From the NCBI RefSeq assembly GCF_963678635.1, contig NC_087063.1:39320759-39384758 (forward strand): a stretch of 64,000 bases of DNA, given 5' to 3'. Of this stretch, positions 40,928-52,795 are shown one piece after another. This DNA comes from Symsagittifera roscoffensis. Its lineage: Eukaryota; Xenacoelomorpha; Acoela; Convolutidae. The first letter of the stretch is position 1. Each line of letters opens with the position of its first letter. The position numbers and the translations under genes were made by a program. The notes under the pieces are model-generated. The model saw only the letters and a list, made by a program, of their open reading frames with translations, made no database searches and was not told the origin of the DNA.

Positions 40928-42890
40928 TTGCCTGAAGTACTGAACATGCAAACTGAAGCTATAAAAATATACCTTGACGGACTCTTTAGTAGCAAGCAAC
41001 GACCGCAGCATCAGGAGCCCTTGGAAAAAAGCAAATACGCTACTCTGGACGGTGCTTTACGAAGTTTGAATTTTGAAAAGCGGAAAGCCATGAAAAAGAT
41101 CGTGGAGGACTTAGAAAAAGGGGACCTCGTTGAACCAACTCACTCGAATTCGGCAACCCCATCCATACATATTTAAAAAGATTGATTCCATAGATTAGTG
41201 GTTGATTACAGAGGACTGAACAATCAGATCGAAAAAACAGGCTGGCTCCTACTAGGATAAGCATGTCAACGACTCATTAGATGGTAACATGTTCTTTTCC
41301 AACATTGATTTGAATCCTGATTGTTTTCAAATGGCGCTAGACGAAAACTAGCAAAATCTTACTGGCTTTAAAACGCTGATAGGTCTCTATAAGTGAAAAA
41401 GACTACCGATGGGTCACACTTCATCGCCAGGAGCTTTTCGAAAGAAAATGGAGTTAATTCAAAGTGGGTTATCATTCGAAACTGCTTTGGTGTACCTAGG
41501 CGACTTTAAAATTTTTGGTAGAACATTTGAAGAACATCTAAACAGGTTGATTCTTACTCCGTGTCGACTGAAAGAAGCTGGGTGAAAAGTAGAAGGATCA
41601 GAATGTAGATTCTTTTGAAAGAAATTTCACTTTTCTTGGACATACTGTGTCGAACAACGGCGTAGAAGTTGATTCGGAAAGATAACGCAGTGAAACACAC
41701 GAAAGTTTCCGACAATATCAAACAGCTACGGGGGGTATAAGGACTCATTTGTTTCTACCGAAAATTTATTGGAAGGTTTGGAAAGGCAGCGGAAACAATA
41801 TACAAACTTCCTAATAAAAGCGAAAAACTCTTTCTTAATGAAGCTTGCATAGAAGCATTGAAGGAGCTGGGGAAAAAACTGCAGCAAGTACCAGTACTGG
41901 GATATCCGAATGATAAAGATGAGTATATCTCAACAACGGATGCTTCATTAGCTGGGATAGGGGCCATATTGTTACAAAAGCAGCAAAGCAAGGATGGAGC
42001 TATTGCGTACGCCTGCAAAATGCTGAATAAAGGACACTGATATGATTCCACAGCCAAAAGGGAACTACACGCCATCGTAAATTTCACGCATTATTTCCAG
42101 AATTATCTGTTGGGACAAAAATTCTTCAAAAATAGGGATCACAGAGGCTTAGCGTGGCTTATAGCTTCAAAGAGCCAGACGGTATGATAGCTAGATAGCT
42201 GGAAAAACTAGGGCAGTTCCAAATGAAGGACGAAGCGGGAAAGAAAAATCCACATGCAGACTGCAGAGTTCCAACTATCACTGAGGAGGTGGTTAATAAA
42301 ATTGGAAAAGCAACAGATACTTCTAGCAATATCTGTTAACAAGCTCTGAAATCTTCCGACTTGGAATTACAAACGGTTAAACTGAAATCTAATAAATTTA
42401 TAGTGTCAAAGAGCTGGGTGCAAAACAAGGAGAGGCCAGAGAAGAAGCAAATGAGTGGCTCCTCAAAGACTTTATGGAGTTTTTTTATGAATTAAAACAA
42501 CTTCCTAAAAAAAAGAAACTGACAAAAGAACAGTACATCGTAGTACAAACTGTTGTGACTCCAGTTTTCATGGAGGAAATGCTCGTTTTCGTTCATGAAT
42601 CTTGTGGTCAATTTGGTTACGAAAAATTTTTTTTCAGCGTACTCAAGAATGGTTTCACTGGCCTGAAATGAAGAGATATTAGAGTTTGGGTTTATTGCTG
42701 TGCAAAATGCCTAGAATTCTAGCCAGAAACATAAACATCGACTGCAGACATAGAAGCCCAGCCATTCATTTTGGCAGGTAGCGTTGGATATCATGGGACC
42801 GCTACCGGAATCGGAAGGAATCGAGTATATTCTTTTAACCAGAGATCAACTCTCACAGTGGTACGAAGCGGTACCACTTCAAAACTAAAA
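40928..42890 (+). pseudogene. Decayed Ty3/gypsy pol (RT, RNase H, start of integrase)
   Basis: Fragments in the right order: KKIVEDLEKGDLVEPTHSNSAT and VDYRGLNNQIEK (RT fingers), LVYLGDFKIFGRTFEEHL (YLDD changed to YLGD), LGHTV-like region near 41640, FYRKFIGRFGKAAE, TTDASLAGIGAILLQKQ (RNase H), FVHESCGQFGYEKF..CCAKC (integrase zinc-binding) and ALDIMGPLPESEG-like integrase core, ending at about 42890. Many stops and shifts make it non-functional. LTRs were not found. It ends where the opposite-strand element at 42.9-52.2 kb begins. Confidence 0.75.
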
Positions 42891-43301
42891 AGCAAAGTCA
42901 TAAACACAGCAACGATTTACTGAAAATAACTAAAATTTCTCTTTTCAGTTTTAAGCTGAGATAGTTTGAACGCTCATTTTTTAGCAAACAATTTTTCACG
43001 CAGAATAGTTGCCATTTTCTAATCTATGTCGTTTTTCTCATTCACATCCGTCTTTTGATTTCGAGAAAATCTATAAGTTCTTAATTCTTCTAATCGTCTT
43101 TTTTTTTCATGGCATTTGGCTTTTATCAATGCTCCATCTCCTCCTCTTGTGATATGGACTCCGCAATTTGGTTTTCAGTATTTCTTAACACATCAAAACA
43201 CTTTCTCACGCTGTTGGAGGCAGTCGTCTAACATCTCTGCTCTTCTTCCTTCTGTTTACAACAAGGCGGAGGATTTACTTAAGTCTCTGTTTCGATAGAA
43301 G

Positions 43302-43589
43302 CTATGTCATATTTCTCTTCAGATCTTCCTTCAAAATCTCTTCCTTCTTTCTGCCATCGCAATCGATGGTCTTTAGGGTCCTTTTCACTGCATTGCTTAC
43401 TACATTCCGACGAATCACGAAAGCTCGCTTGAAAGGGTTTGATCTTATGTCGAGTTGATACGAACTATACACTCTGCTGTGCTTTGACATATGGTTTTTG
43501 ACATATTCGTTCAACCCGCCATATTCGTTGTTGGCTCTGAACCTTGGAATCAGTCGTCTTCTTGCCCATATCTTCTTTACTTTAATCAA
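43302..43589 (-). pseudogene. Basic coding remnant near the 3' end of the large element
   Basis: A 95-codon frame, Lys/Arg-rich (KKIWARRRLIPRFRANNEYGG, NPFKRAFVIRRNVVSNAVKR). A related stretch occurs at about 61350-61020, where the sequence is more broken. No known domain. The repeated occurrence suggests that it was once part of the element's protein. Confidence 0.4.
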
Positions 43590-44757
43590 AATGTTCAGGA
43601 TTTTAACATTGTCTCGAAAAGATCAAAACCTTTTAGACAGTTAAGAACTTCTAACTGCTTTTTAGTCGCCGCTTTCTGTCTATTATTCTCTCTCACATGA
43701 GCTTCCAGCCATCTGATTGCCATCATCACTCCGACTATTATCATCGTAACTGGCAGCAAAGAGTCTGGTAAACCCATGGAGGGCAAGCTCTCCAGAGTCC
43801 ATCAACACCAGATTACTGCGTCCGGGTTACCGCCACGTTTGTAACAAACAGTGGCGTGGGAATTCATTATGTGTTAACATGATCCTCCTCCATTTTCGTT
43901 GACCCGACGCGTTTAGTAGTGGCTCCACTTCCATCAAAATTCGGTGGATTTTATCATTTTGTCTAACATTTTGTTATCATTATTTTAATCCGTCGCTGTT
44001 GATCCTCTCAGTTTTTGTCTCCTAAAAACACTGGAAGTTTCCACTGACACATTCCATGAGCTTTTGCCCAAGTATTGGTTTTAATTCGTCCTTAGTTCAC
44101 TCTGCAACTGCCGAAAATACCTTATGGAACAACTCCTAAGATCCTTCTGACATTCTCACGCGTCTTACACGTAGTGGCACTAAGAAAAGTTGATCTACTA
44201 ACGTCCTCGTGCTCTTCACATCCACTCACACAAATTCTCCTGGATATTGGCTCTTGCACATCGGATCCAACTTCGAATCAACTTGGCATCGAATTCTAGA
44301 AAGCCTATGATACTGCCTGAGGTCATTTCCACTTCAATTGCTTCTTTTCATTTTCCGATATAATTCTACTCAATTTGTAAAACTACCGACAACACTTCTA
44401 CACTAATGGCTGTGATCATCTCATGCTTTTTCTCTGTATTCAATATTGAATCTAAAAATCTAAACCAGCTGTTGAATCCGAGTTCAGTGGTTAGATTAAC
44501 CTCTGTTAATTCATGGCAATCTGCTACTAATTCAGCTTCGTTTTCCTTTTCATCACCAGACTTCCAAACAATATCACCAACTAGACCTCAATATCACGCA
44601 GTCAAGACCTCCACAGATGTGACTCTTAAGTCCACGGACTTTCTTCAGACAGCTACTAGGTTCGACCCAGTCTTCCGGTTCCCAGCCAGGTAACTCCGCA
44701 GTCTTTTCTCAGTTGCTCCTAGAAACTGCGGTGTTCAAATTGTATATGGTGTTTAGA

Positions 44758-45365
44758 TCACGCAAATTGCAATCGGTATTTAACCTTTCTTAAAAATCTT
44801 GCGTCCCTCGCAGTATCATATTGGCCTCCGGATTTGAGTATCACGATAGCTTCATCAGTTCTCACGCGAACTTTACTGCCCAATTTCAACTTCATGTCAT
44901 TGATTTTCTCGGTCACCAGTTTTGAGCCCATTGTCCCTTTCCAAGTCCTGGACCAATACACTACTGCGTCATTGGTTTCTTGACGAGTCACTTTAATGGG
45001 GAGTTTATATCACTCTCGTCAGCAGCAGAACCAATAAATAAATCACTCAATTGTACCTCACACTCGCCCAACTGCTCGGGGATCTCCTGCATCAGAGGTC
45101 TATTGAGACCTGTCTTTAACATCGATTGGGATCTTGTAGCACTGTACTACCGTCCAGACCTCTTCCATGAAAGCAACTCAATGAATCGCACAGCCAGTTC
45201 CAAATTCATTGTCACGGTGGTGAAATTCCCATTCTCTTCAGGCAGAGTTCCAAGGAAAAGTATTCGGGCTACATTTTCTATCTTCCTCCTGCGAGGTGAT
45301 TGTGTCAACAGTTTTTTTGGTTGTTGTTTCGATTTTGCCATAAGAGCTGCTCTCGGGTACATCAC
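44758..45365 (-). pseudogene. Unrecognised coding remnant of the large element
   Basis: 45365-45147 encodes KIENVARILFLGTLPEENGNFTTVTMNLELAVRFIEL. 44991-44758 encodes TRQETNDAVVYWSRTWKGTMGSKLV, EKINDMKLKLGSKVRVRTDEAIVILKSGGQYDTARDARFLRKVKYRLQ in pieces. Both have normal amino-acid composition and run in one direction, like a genuine protein broken by stops. I do not recognise the family. Confidence 0.4.
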
Positions 45366-45374
45366 GAATTGTAA

Positions 45375-45752
45375 TCATAAAAGCTGAGAAAGTCCCAGTA
45401 TGGAGAACTCATCTTCCGCTGTTTCGCTCGTTCCCACCACTGTCTCCAATCCGTAGTTTTCGTCGAGAAATTGAAAGTATACGCCTGACGCTCCATCTAC
45501 GGATGCGTTGCCGTCGTCGCCTTTTCGCGTTTTACTGGGAATTTCCATTGGTTCCTCTTTTTGATGATCTCCTTGAATTTCCTCTCGCTGGCTGTTTGGT
45601 TTTGATTCCGATGGTCTTTGCTCTCTAACTTCTATTACTTCAGCAGGGAATTTTGGCACCATCAACTCGCCAGCTGACGTGTCTTCCTGCTCTTCATGCA
45701 TCACCACGATTAACTTACAGTCAAAGGGCGCTAGAGCACCTCTAGTCAACAA
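45375..45752 (-). pseudogene. Acidic, proline/glutamate-rich coding remnant
   Basis: 125 codons with an acidic linker-like stretch (EVREQRPSESKPNSQREEIQ, EEPMEIPSKTRKGDDGN) and a C-terminal piece with YFQFLDENYGLETVVG. It lies just upstream (minus sense) of the 45.4-44.8 kb remnant. Probably a disordered linker of the same long protein. No function assigned. Confidence 0.35.
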
Positions 45753-46346
45753 TCTTTCTGTCGATAAGAATTCTACACTAACTTTCAGAACGACTAGTGC
45801 CGCATCTTAGAGATCAATTTTCCCTTCATAACAGTTGACGCAATTTGCCACTTAAACCATTCGTCCTGGAATCTTCCGGGTTTGGGAGTGGCGGCATTGC
45901 ATTTCCTGGCAATAAAACACGGATCCATCGAATCAAAAATCTGGCCATTCCTTTCTCGTTAGTTTCGGGGCGCATATGCTACGGAGCGCATATGCTCTGG
46001 TTTTGGGGCGCATATGCTCTTAATCTGGGTGCATATGCTACGGAGTCTGCTCCGATCGAAAATCTTCGATTGAGAGGATATTCAGTTGTCTCTTCAGACA
46101 TTTTCTTGAAGTCATCCAAGTGTGCTGTCTCCCTCCTAACTTTCTAATATGCTGGAAACAATCTGATTGTTCTTGTTATTTCCCCGCTTGTCAAGTCAAA
46201 GGGTCTGCGATTTCGAAACTTAGGGTTAATTTCAACATGTTTTCTTTCCACATCGCCATTCTATCATAGAAATTAACGGCTGCCATTTTGGGTTCAGCGT
46301 TTCTTCCGAAAAGCAAATCGTCGCCAATTGCTTCAGGCAAGACATT

Positions 46347-46574
46347 TTACGGGCACCAATTCAGTTTCCTTCCATCGATTACTAAGATGAGCTTCAGGTG
46401 CAGCACCGACCTCCTGTTCGTTCCTACCGTCAGTTCAAGAAACGCAAACTTCACCGCTGGAACGCATATATTAGTCACAAACTCACTGACTCTCCTTATC
46501 AAAACTAGAGGTTGAATCCTCATAGCCAGGCACAAATTGTTGAGTAGTAGCATGCCTCCCACATTGCGTCGCAC
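46347..46574 (-). pseudogene. Coding remnant conserved between the two large-element copies
   Basis: MRIQPLVLIRRVSEFVTNI, FAFLELTVGTNRRSVL and KLNWCP align with 63599-63303 (MRTDPLALFRIVCQFVTVI, FAFPEAKLEAYRRSVL, INWCK). Conservation of a protein pattern between two diverged copies supports a real ancestral coding sequence. Function unknown. Confidence 0.5.
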
Positions 46575-46698
46575 ACTTTCATCTCGTTCGACTTCTTCAT
46601 AATCCCGTAATGATTTTGTTGTAGGAGATACTGTATCTGCAAAAGTCCTTGTCCATGAGACTGTAGCTCATTGCATACTAAACTTCTTAACGTTCTCT

Positions 46699-47274
46699 CT
46701 AATCTGCTTTGGATATCGTGCCAGGGTTATGAACACTGCAGTAAGTTATGTTGACTAGTGTCGGCAGACTATACAAACGGAGTTTTTGTACTGCCTCTAT
46801 CAATAGCACGGCAAGTCCCTTTTGGAAGGTGGCTGCTCCAAATGTCAAAACAATGCCAGGATATCTACAATTGACTATTCGGTGACTGCTTTGACGAGAT
46901 CTCGAATCAAGTAGCGCAGAAGGTCCTGGGAACATTTTTGCCCGACAATTTGTTGCCTCTAGCTTCATTTTTGGAAGTAGAGCTTCCAGGTAAGCTTCAG
47001 TTTCCTAACCGTTTTGCCTTGTTGTCGCTCCCTATTTCGCCTCGTTCTCGCGGAACAAAAGGTCGTTCGACATGACGATAATTACTTGATGGTCGTCATG
47101 TGTTTCCGGTTTGATTTTCAATTGTCGTTTGAAATTGGACAAATCCAATTCTAACACTTCGTCCTGCACTAGTATGTGTAGCGGAAGTGCTCTGAATTCT
47201 TTCATCGCGTTGCAAACATCAGACCATACTGCGAGCAATTCCGTTCTGAGTGGTCTAAGTTTTCTTTTGTCCAT
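46699..47274 (-). pseudogene. Unrecognised coding remnant of the large element
   Basis: 47274-47032 reads LRTELLAVWSDVCNAMKEF, LPLHILVQDEVLELDLSNFK and DDHQVIIVMSNDLLFRE. 46968-46699 continues KMKLEATNCRAKMFPGPSALL, IVNCRYPGIVLTFGAATFQKGL. Alternation of hydrophobic and polar stretches suggests a folded domain. No family is recognised. Confidence 0.4.
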
Positions 47275-48008
47275 TTTCGGTTTAGAGCAGGTTGATTACA
47301 TTGTATTATTTTAAGAGTGGAACGCAATCATTGCATTCACAAACTTCAATTGATCCAGGAGAGGTGCTTATATGGGGATATCATAAATACTGGCTTGTGG
47401 GTTATCTTCTGAAATCCTTCTTCCTTCAGCAGTTCGCCTTTTTTGCCCAGAGACTCCAGGATCAGAGCAGCTTCAGCCGTGCTTGGTTTTCTGAATCTGT
47501 TCAGGAGACCTCAACTGAGTCAGTGATCAGTGATGCCAGCGAACACGATCGTTATCGGGTTCATTTCCTTTTACCGCTGAAATATTTGACATCTGAAAAT
47601 CTGCAACGCAATCACCATTATCTTCGCTTTCCTCATCTCCGCTTAACGTAGACAAATAAGATGGCCTCTTCATTCTTGAATTTCGATTAGCCATAACGTT
47701 TGCTCTATTAACTTCCGGTAGCCCTCTCTTCTCTTACGTGGGCAGGAGGTTCCATTACTTGATTGAACTTCTTACGCATTGTACAAAAGGCGTTCTTTTT
47801 TCTAAGAATCATCCTGGTCTTTCATCCCTTCGCTGTTCCTCGTGATTCACTCTTACATCTTGCAACGATCTGGCCTTGACCTCAACCTTGGTTTTGTTTA
47901 AGGGCAGTCTCTCGAGGTCAACCAATTTCAATGCAGTTGCCGAGCTGAAATTGTTTTCTGATGTGATCAACTAATCAAATCATTCATTTGAATACAGTTA
48001 GTTCACAG

Positions 48009-48290
48009 TTAAACTAGCACCATCCAGCGTTCGTTCAGCTTCATCAATTCCCGTTTGTAAATGTGACAAGGGAAATAAAATGTCTCAACCACCTTAATCA
48101 GCCACGATTGGCAGGTCGTTCTGCTCTGATACTGGCGTTCCGATGCGGAAGTTTCAAGGGTTTCTGTAGGGTTTGCTGGACCCAATCTGCGTCTTGGAAT
48201 TATCTTCTTCTTTGCGGGACTTTCACCCAGTTGTTTCATTATGTCTGACCCCTGTTTCTGATCACTCGAGCTCCGTAAAGTTCGAGCCAC
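48009..48290 (-). pseudogene. Basic linker following the SGNH-like region
   Basis: 93 codons with GESPAKKKIIPRRRLGPANPTE and CHIYKRELMKLNERW. It directly follows the SGNH-like segment on the same strand after a stop and is probably its continuation: a basic, possibly nucleic-acid-binding linker. Confidence 0.4.
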
Positions 48291-48299
48291 GGCTGGGAC

Positions 48300-48989
48300 T
48301 GCTCCTAGACGCGTTTACAGATTAGATGGCTCAAAGCTAGAGACGGCCCGTACGCTTGTTGCTTCTTCAGCGCTAAACACCGATGTATCTAACAGCTCAA
48401 TTTCCAGTTCGTCGAATAGGTTCTGCAAGACACGGTTCATCCAGGCTTGCCTCTGTATGATGTCAAAGTGGATAGCATCAGTGATAAATCTGGGTTGATC
48501 CGAGGCCCTAAACTAGTGTTCTATATCCATTAGCACAAGTCGGCCATCGTTGCGGCTTACCAGATTACACACTAGTTTCTTCCAGCTGAAGACTCTCTCG
48601 TTTTGCCTTCGTGCAGAATCTTGCTTAGTCCTTGTGTTGATGGGCAATGTACAAATGATCAGTACCGATCCATTGAATTCCCGGCAGACCGCAGCGAAAT
48701 GGTAGACCAGCATCTCTTCCCATTGACCTTTTTCTGCTTCCCAAGTGCTGGACACATTGTTGGTGCTCACTAGAATCATCACACTTTCGATATTTCCCAG
48801 ATTCATCAGCTCAACATTGTGATATAATTGGTTACTGTGGCATATCCGAATGCCTTTACTGGCGCGATCTACGAAGTCCTCAGTTTCTGCAACAGCCTCA
48901 CTAGACGGTCGCCCAATATCAAGTGTGATGTACCAAGGGGTGCCTCTTGCATATTCACTTCTTGGCTTCATAACGAATAAATAAAGCAA
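48300..48989 (-). pseudogene. SGNH-hydrolase-like domain in the large retroelement
   Basis: 48989-48513 shows a Rossmann-like series: IRICHSNQLYHNVELMNLG, VMILVSTNNVSS (block III-like, with the N of 'GxND'), FNGSVLIICTLPINTRTK and NERVFSWKKLVCNLV, DGRLVLMDIEH. After one stop the frame continues RFITDAIHFDIIQRQAWMN, where DAIH occupies the block V Asp-x-x-His of SGNH/GDSL hydrolases. The block I GDS serine is not visible, so activity is doubtful in this copy. Known SGNH proteins are esterases; in some retroelements an esterase-like domain is part of ORF1. Its function here is unknown. Confidence 0.5.
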
Positions 48990-49033
48990 GCCTGAGGATC
49001 AGTATCCGGTACTCTTGTGAAGTTATTAATGAT

Positions 49034-49405
49034 CTAATTCTGCCTCGACACTTCCAGTACTCTTGAGATCTTCCTCACAGGAGTAGTTTTTCTTGTGTGC
49101 CTTCTGGAACCCTGCCCTGATCCAGCAGTTTCCGCAGTCCTGGACTCCAAAGCTTTCGTTACGCTTGCAGAGAGTTCCTTTTTGCCTGTGTATTCAATAA
49201 TTTCTAGGGTTTCAATCAACCTGGAACCTGGCGTTTTCCTTGTTGCCACAATATGACCACCTGCATCAACCAGCTGCCTCACAGTTGATTTGACTAGCGG
49301 GTCTCTCAGGGTTTTATTCGAGTCCGAGATTGTCAGTCTTCTAGATCCTGGCGAGACTTGCATCTGTGTAATTTGGCTTAGCTCGCGAGGCGTCAGGAGC
49401 TCCAT
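49034..49405 (-). pseudogene. Basic Gag-like coding remnant upstream of the SGNH-like region
   Basis: 123 codons from an ATG: LTPRELSQITQMQVSPGSRR, RQLVDAGGHIVATRKTPGSR, then a basic tail (GSGQGSRRHTRKTTPVRK). It lies about 45 bases upstream of the SGNH-like frame on the same strand. Composition resembles Gag or ORF1 linkers. There is no knuckle or other motif, so the assignment is positional. Confidence 0.4.
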
Positions 49406-49409
49406 GGTG

Positions 49410-51260
49410 GCACTGCAGCTCTCAGCTGTGAATTAGATGAGGTAGCGTTGCTACTCATCTCCTGATGTATGGCTTGATGTCTTCTCCGCACAACGAATGG
49501 AGGCCTAGTGGGCAGAGTCATCTCTTCGGAGTGGTATGTTCTTGCAGTTCCCGGCTACAGCTCATGTGCATAGTCATTCCCGAAATAATCCTTGTTTGCC
49601 CTAAGCTGCCATCAACGAGACATCCGTGGGGCATTCCCAAAGATTTTCATGCACTATGATAAACCTCTGAATAATCTTGAGCATAATCCCATCCAGTTCT
49701 TGTGGCGATCGAAAGAGCTTGTCTATGATCGGTTCAACGTAGGCCTCAGCCAAATCCATCAAATCGTCGAAGTTGTCATGATGCTTTCAAGTGTATGATT
49801 TGATTTCTATCGTTTTGATTCAAAGGTTGATTTGAAATTGAATTGATCAATCAGGATCTGAAAATAAGGCCTTGACTCAAGTATCACATTTGGTCAACAT
49901 CGATTTCCATTTCTTATTGAAAGGTTCACAAAAACAGTTGAGTTAAAATATTTGGTCTGAATATGTACCATAAAAGTGTCAATCTAAATTTCTGGAAAAC
50001 GGTCGAAGAGTGTGAAATATACACTTTAGAGTTTTTCCGGAGGTTGTTCATAAAACATTCATGGTCACCAATCAAATAAAACCTTCTAATAACACAACAA
50101 AGGCAATCTATACTCTAAACCTGTACTCAAATCAAATGATAGTTATTATGTAAGTATATACTTCGATGTTGGTTTCTAAAAAGATTACATGTTTTACCAC
50201 AAACGACTTCCGTGGATGCAGTCATCCTCTGTTTAGGTGGTACACTGGAAGCGAGAAATACTTCACTCATGTCTCCATTAGGCAGTCCCATAATCTTGTC
50301 AGAGACAAAATCAAGGCTCCAGGGTCCGCGTTTTGCTTTTCCGTGGCCCTCGTATCACTATCAGTTATTACTATGCCACTTAACTATTCATTCTCTAAAT
50401 TAAAAAATGACTTTTCTACTCTCCCTATATCTGGTTTCTTAGGGCTTTTGTCTGTTTCTGTCTCTAAATCACCGGTTTTTCTGGTAATTTTTAGTTTTTT
50501 ATAATAACTTTTCAGTGTGCGTATGTCTTTTTCCTACTTCTCTCCCAGTCGATCACATATCTGATATTAGATAAAAACTGTATGCATGAATGAATGATGG
50601 TTCTTCCTACCTTGTCCTTACTGATCTTTTTCAGCCTTTCGAGATCTATAAACTGAATCGCGACATTGATATCCTTGGGGTCTGAAGTCGTTTCTTTCAA
50701 TCACTCCAAGACGCGTAGACTTGGTTTTTCTTGCTCGTATGACTGCTGTTGCTCTTTATCAATCTCCACTTCTGGTCTTGACCGAAAATCGGGTCACTCA
50801 TGATCATGGTCGTCGACAAAATCCACTTCCCTTGACGCATTCACTTGTTTTAGACCGGCTAGATTCTCCGCCATCTTTTTCAGGTCTATTCCAGCAATTA
50901 CAAAGTCGTCTCTATTAGTTTTGGATTTTTTGCAGAACTTTCTCTATTACTTTGTCTCTATTGCAATGTGAAAGGTAGGTCCGGTTTCGTGTTCTTAGGG
51001 ACCTCCCTCTGCTAAGGAGTCATCCCAATCTACTTCTTCTGCATAGGGTAAAGTTTCCTCACTCGATTATGTCATAAGAATCCAGGGCCAAGCGCAGACT
51101 TTTTAGTTCCACCAGGAATCAATTCCCCTCACTCTTCTCTCTGGTGCCTTCCCAGTGACCTCGCAGGCAGGGCCCCTCATCAAATAATCATACTTCTCCA
51201 TGTCTTTAGATATAAATCAGTTTTCTGTGGATTGGTTATGGAGTTTGGTTTTTGTGAACT
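49410..51260. other. Interval between integrase and SGNH-like region
   Basis: Mostly without a recognisable frame. 50700-50512 (minus) encodes KDINVAIQFIDLERLKKISKDKVGR, which may be another remnant of the same element. Nothing else can be supported. Confidence 0.35.
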
Positions 51261-51267
51261 GTGCAGC

Positions 51268-52239
51268 TCAGCCAGTGCTGGTTCTGTAGGAAAAACCCTC
51301 TTCCTGTTTATCCGTTATCGTGAACGGCCCCCTCCATTTATTCAAGATTTTCTCATTACGCTTCTGAAATACCCATACACAGTCTCTTACTGAGTAAGCT
51401 TTGGCACCAGCCGCCTTCTCCTCGAAACTATTCCTCTGCCTTGCCTGCGCATGTTGCGTGATGCGTCCACACAAGTCATTGAGCTCCTGCTGACGCCTTA
51501 TCACAACTCTGACATAGACCTGTGGTGACGTCTTTTTGCATTTGTACTCAAGCTTAAACAAACATCAGCGGCAGAGCCTTCTTATGTCATGTCAGCATCA
51601 TGTGAGGACTGATGCCTGTAGTAGAGTGCTACGTACTGTTATAAGCCCCATTCACTTAAGGCAATTATCTACCCCAGGCGGTATGTATCGGGAACAGTAT
51701 ACCCTCAACAACGATTACAAAAATCGGTTTTGTCTCTCTACTTTGCCTTTCATCCGGCGGTGGTATGTTGTTTAACGAGCTTGGTCTACTCGAGAAGGTC
51801 TCATGAGTTCCTTTTCAGTTCACTTACAATAGCAGTCCTTTTCACTGACTGGAATGTCATCGGACATCCATGTCTGGCTGTCCAACTTTAGATCAGATGA
51901 TCGCAAGTTTCCTCAGCCGAGGTTGTTCTGCAGGGTGCAGCTTATGCATACTACGTGAAGTGGTCGATCATCACCAGGACCTGTTTATAGCCGTTGTGTG
52001 TCATTTATATTTTCTGGTGATCAATTTGCACCACATCATTTGTTTGTGATGTCTAAATTTACTGAAATGAGAATTTCATTTCCAGCGATCTTTCACCTCT
52101 TGACTTGATAGACAAGCTGTAACTCTCTGTTTTCACAATTTTTTCATTCCAGGCCAATCAAAGCCTTTCATGATCCTCTGGTATACCTTATCTATTCCCT
52201 GGTGCCCCATCAATTTGACCGCCGCTCAAGCAATCCATC
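51268..52239 (-). pseudogene. Gypsy-type integrase, decayed
   Basis: Minus strand: MGHQGIDKVYQRIMKGFDWPGMKK (zinc-binding N-terminus), VVQIDHQKI..NGYKQVLVMIDHFT (first catalytic Asp), RHGCPMTFQS near 51870, and an open C-terminal piece 51561-51268 with KKTSPQVYVRVVIRRQQELND, KAYSVRDCVWVF and ILNKWRGPFTITDKQEEGF. The order is that of Ty3/gypsy integrases, which insert the cDNA. Several stops in the core rule out activity. Confidence 0.7.
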
Positions 52240-52795
52240 ACTCCAGTCAGTCATCCATTCAACTATTCACCTTAAAATCCAGTCGTTCATCTGTCCTGCC
52301 ATCCATGAATCCATCGACCCCTCCGTCTGTCTCTCCTCTCTCAACATTACCATACATCTACCCACTCAGCCATTGATCCATCCATCAAGTCACCAAACAT
52401 CTAGCCATCGATTGATCAATGCAACCAGCCATTGATTCATTTTTGCCAGCCGTCCTTCCAACCAGCAAACCATTAATTTAGCTTTTTATCAATCCATCCA
52501 TCCATCCATCCTGCCTTCCATCCATGTATCCAGTCAACCAGTCTTTCATCTATCAATCTAGAACTCCATCGATCTAGCCATCCATCCATCTAGATATCCT
52601 TCCGTCCCAAATCTATTCATGTAGCCATTCATGCATCCATTCAGCCGTCGATGGTTGATATAGCAATCAATCTGACTAGCGGTATCTGCGTCAAAGAACC
52701 TATACGTCCATCCATCGTTCCACCAAGCCATCCATCCCACAAGCCATCCCAGCACCTGGTCATCCATCCTTTGAGTCATCTCTCACTCTTGCCAT
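52240..52795. repeat. CATC-rich degenerate minisatellite
   Basis: Dense CCATCCATC words, interspersed with ATTCATT, CAGTCAACC and similar, over about 550 bp. Part of it recurs in the second 4-kb unit (56541-56760). Long frames here are artefacts of the 4-base repeat. Confidence 0.75.

Larger units (their letters stand above)
42890..52240 (-). mobile_element. Large retroelement remnant with integrase and downstream SGNH-like region
   Basis: On the minus strand a gypsy-type integrase (52239-51268) is followed by about 8 kb of coding remnants, with matching segments in the second copy at 61-64 kb (for example 46574-46347 versus 63599-63303). The 3' part at 43280-42890 matches 60950-60580 and 56510-56150. 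The RT is not seen: it would lie to the right, where two 4-kb tandem units begin. Whether all parts belong to one element is inferred from order and from the partial second copy. Confidence 0.55.
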
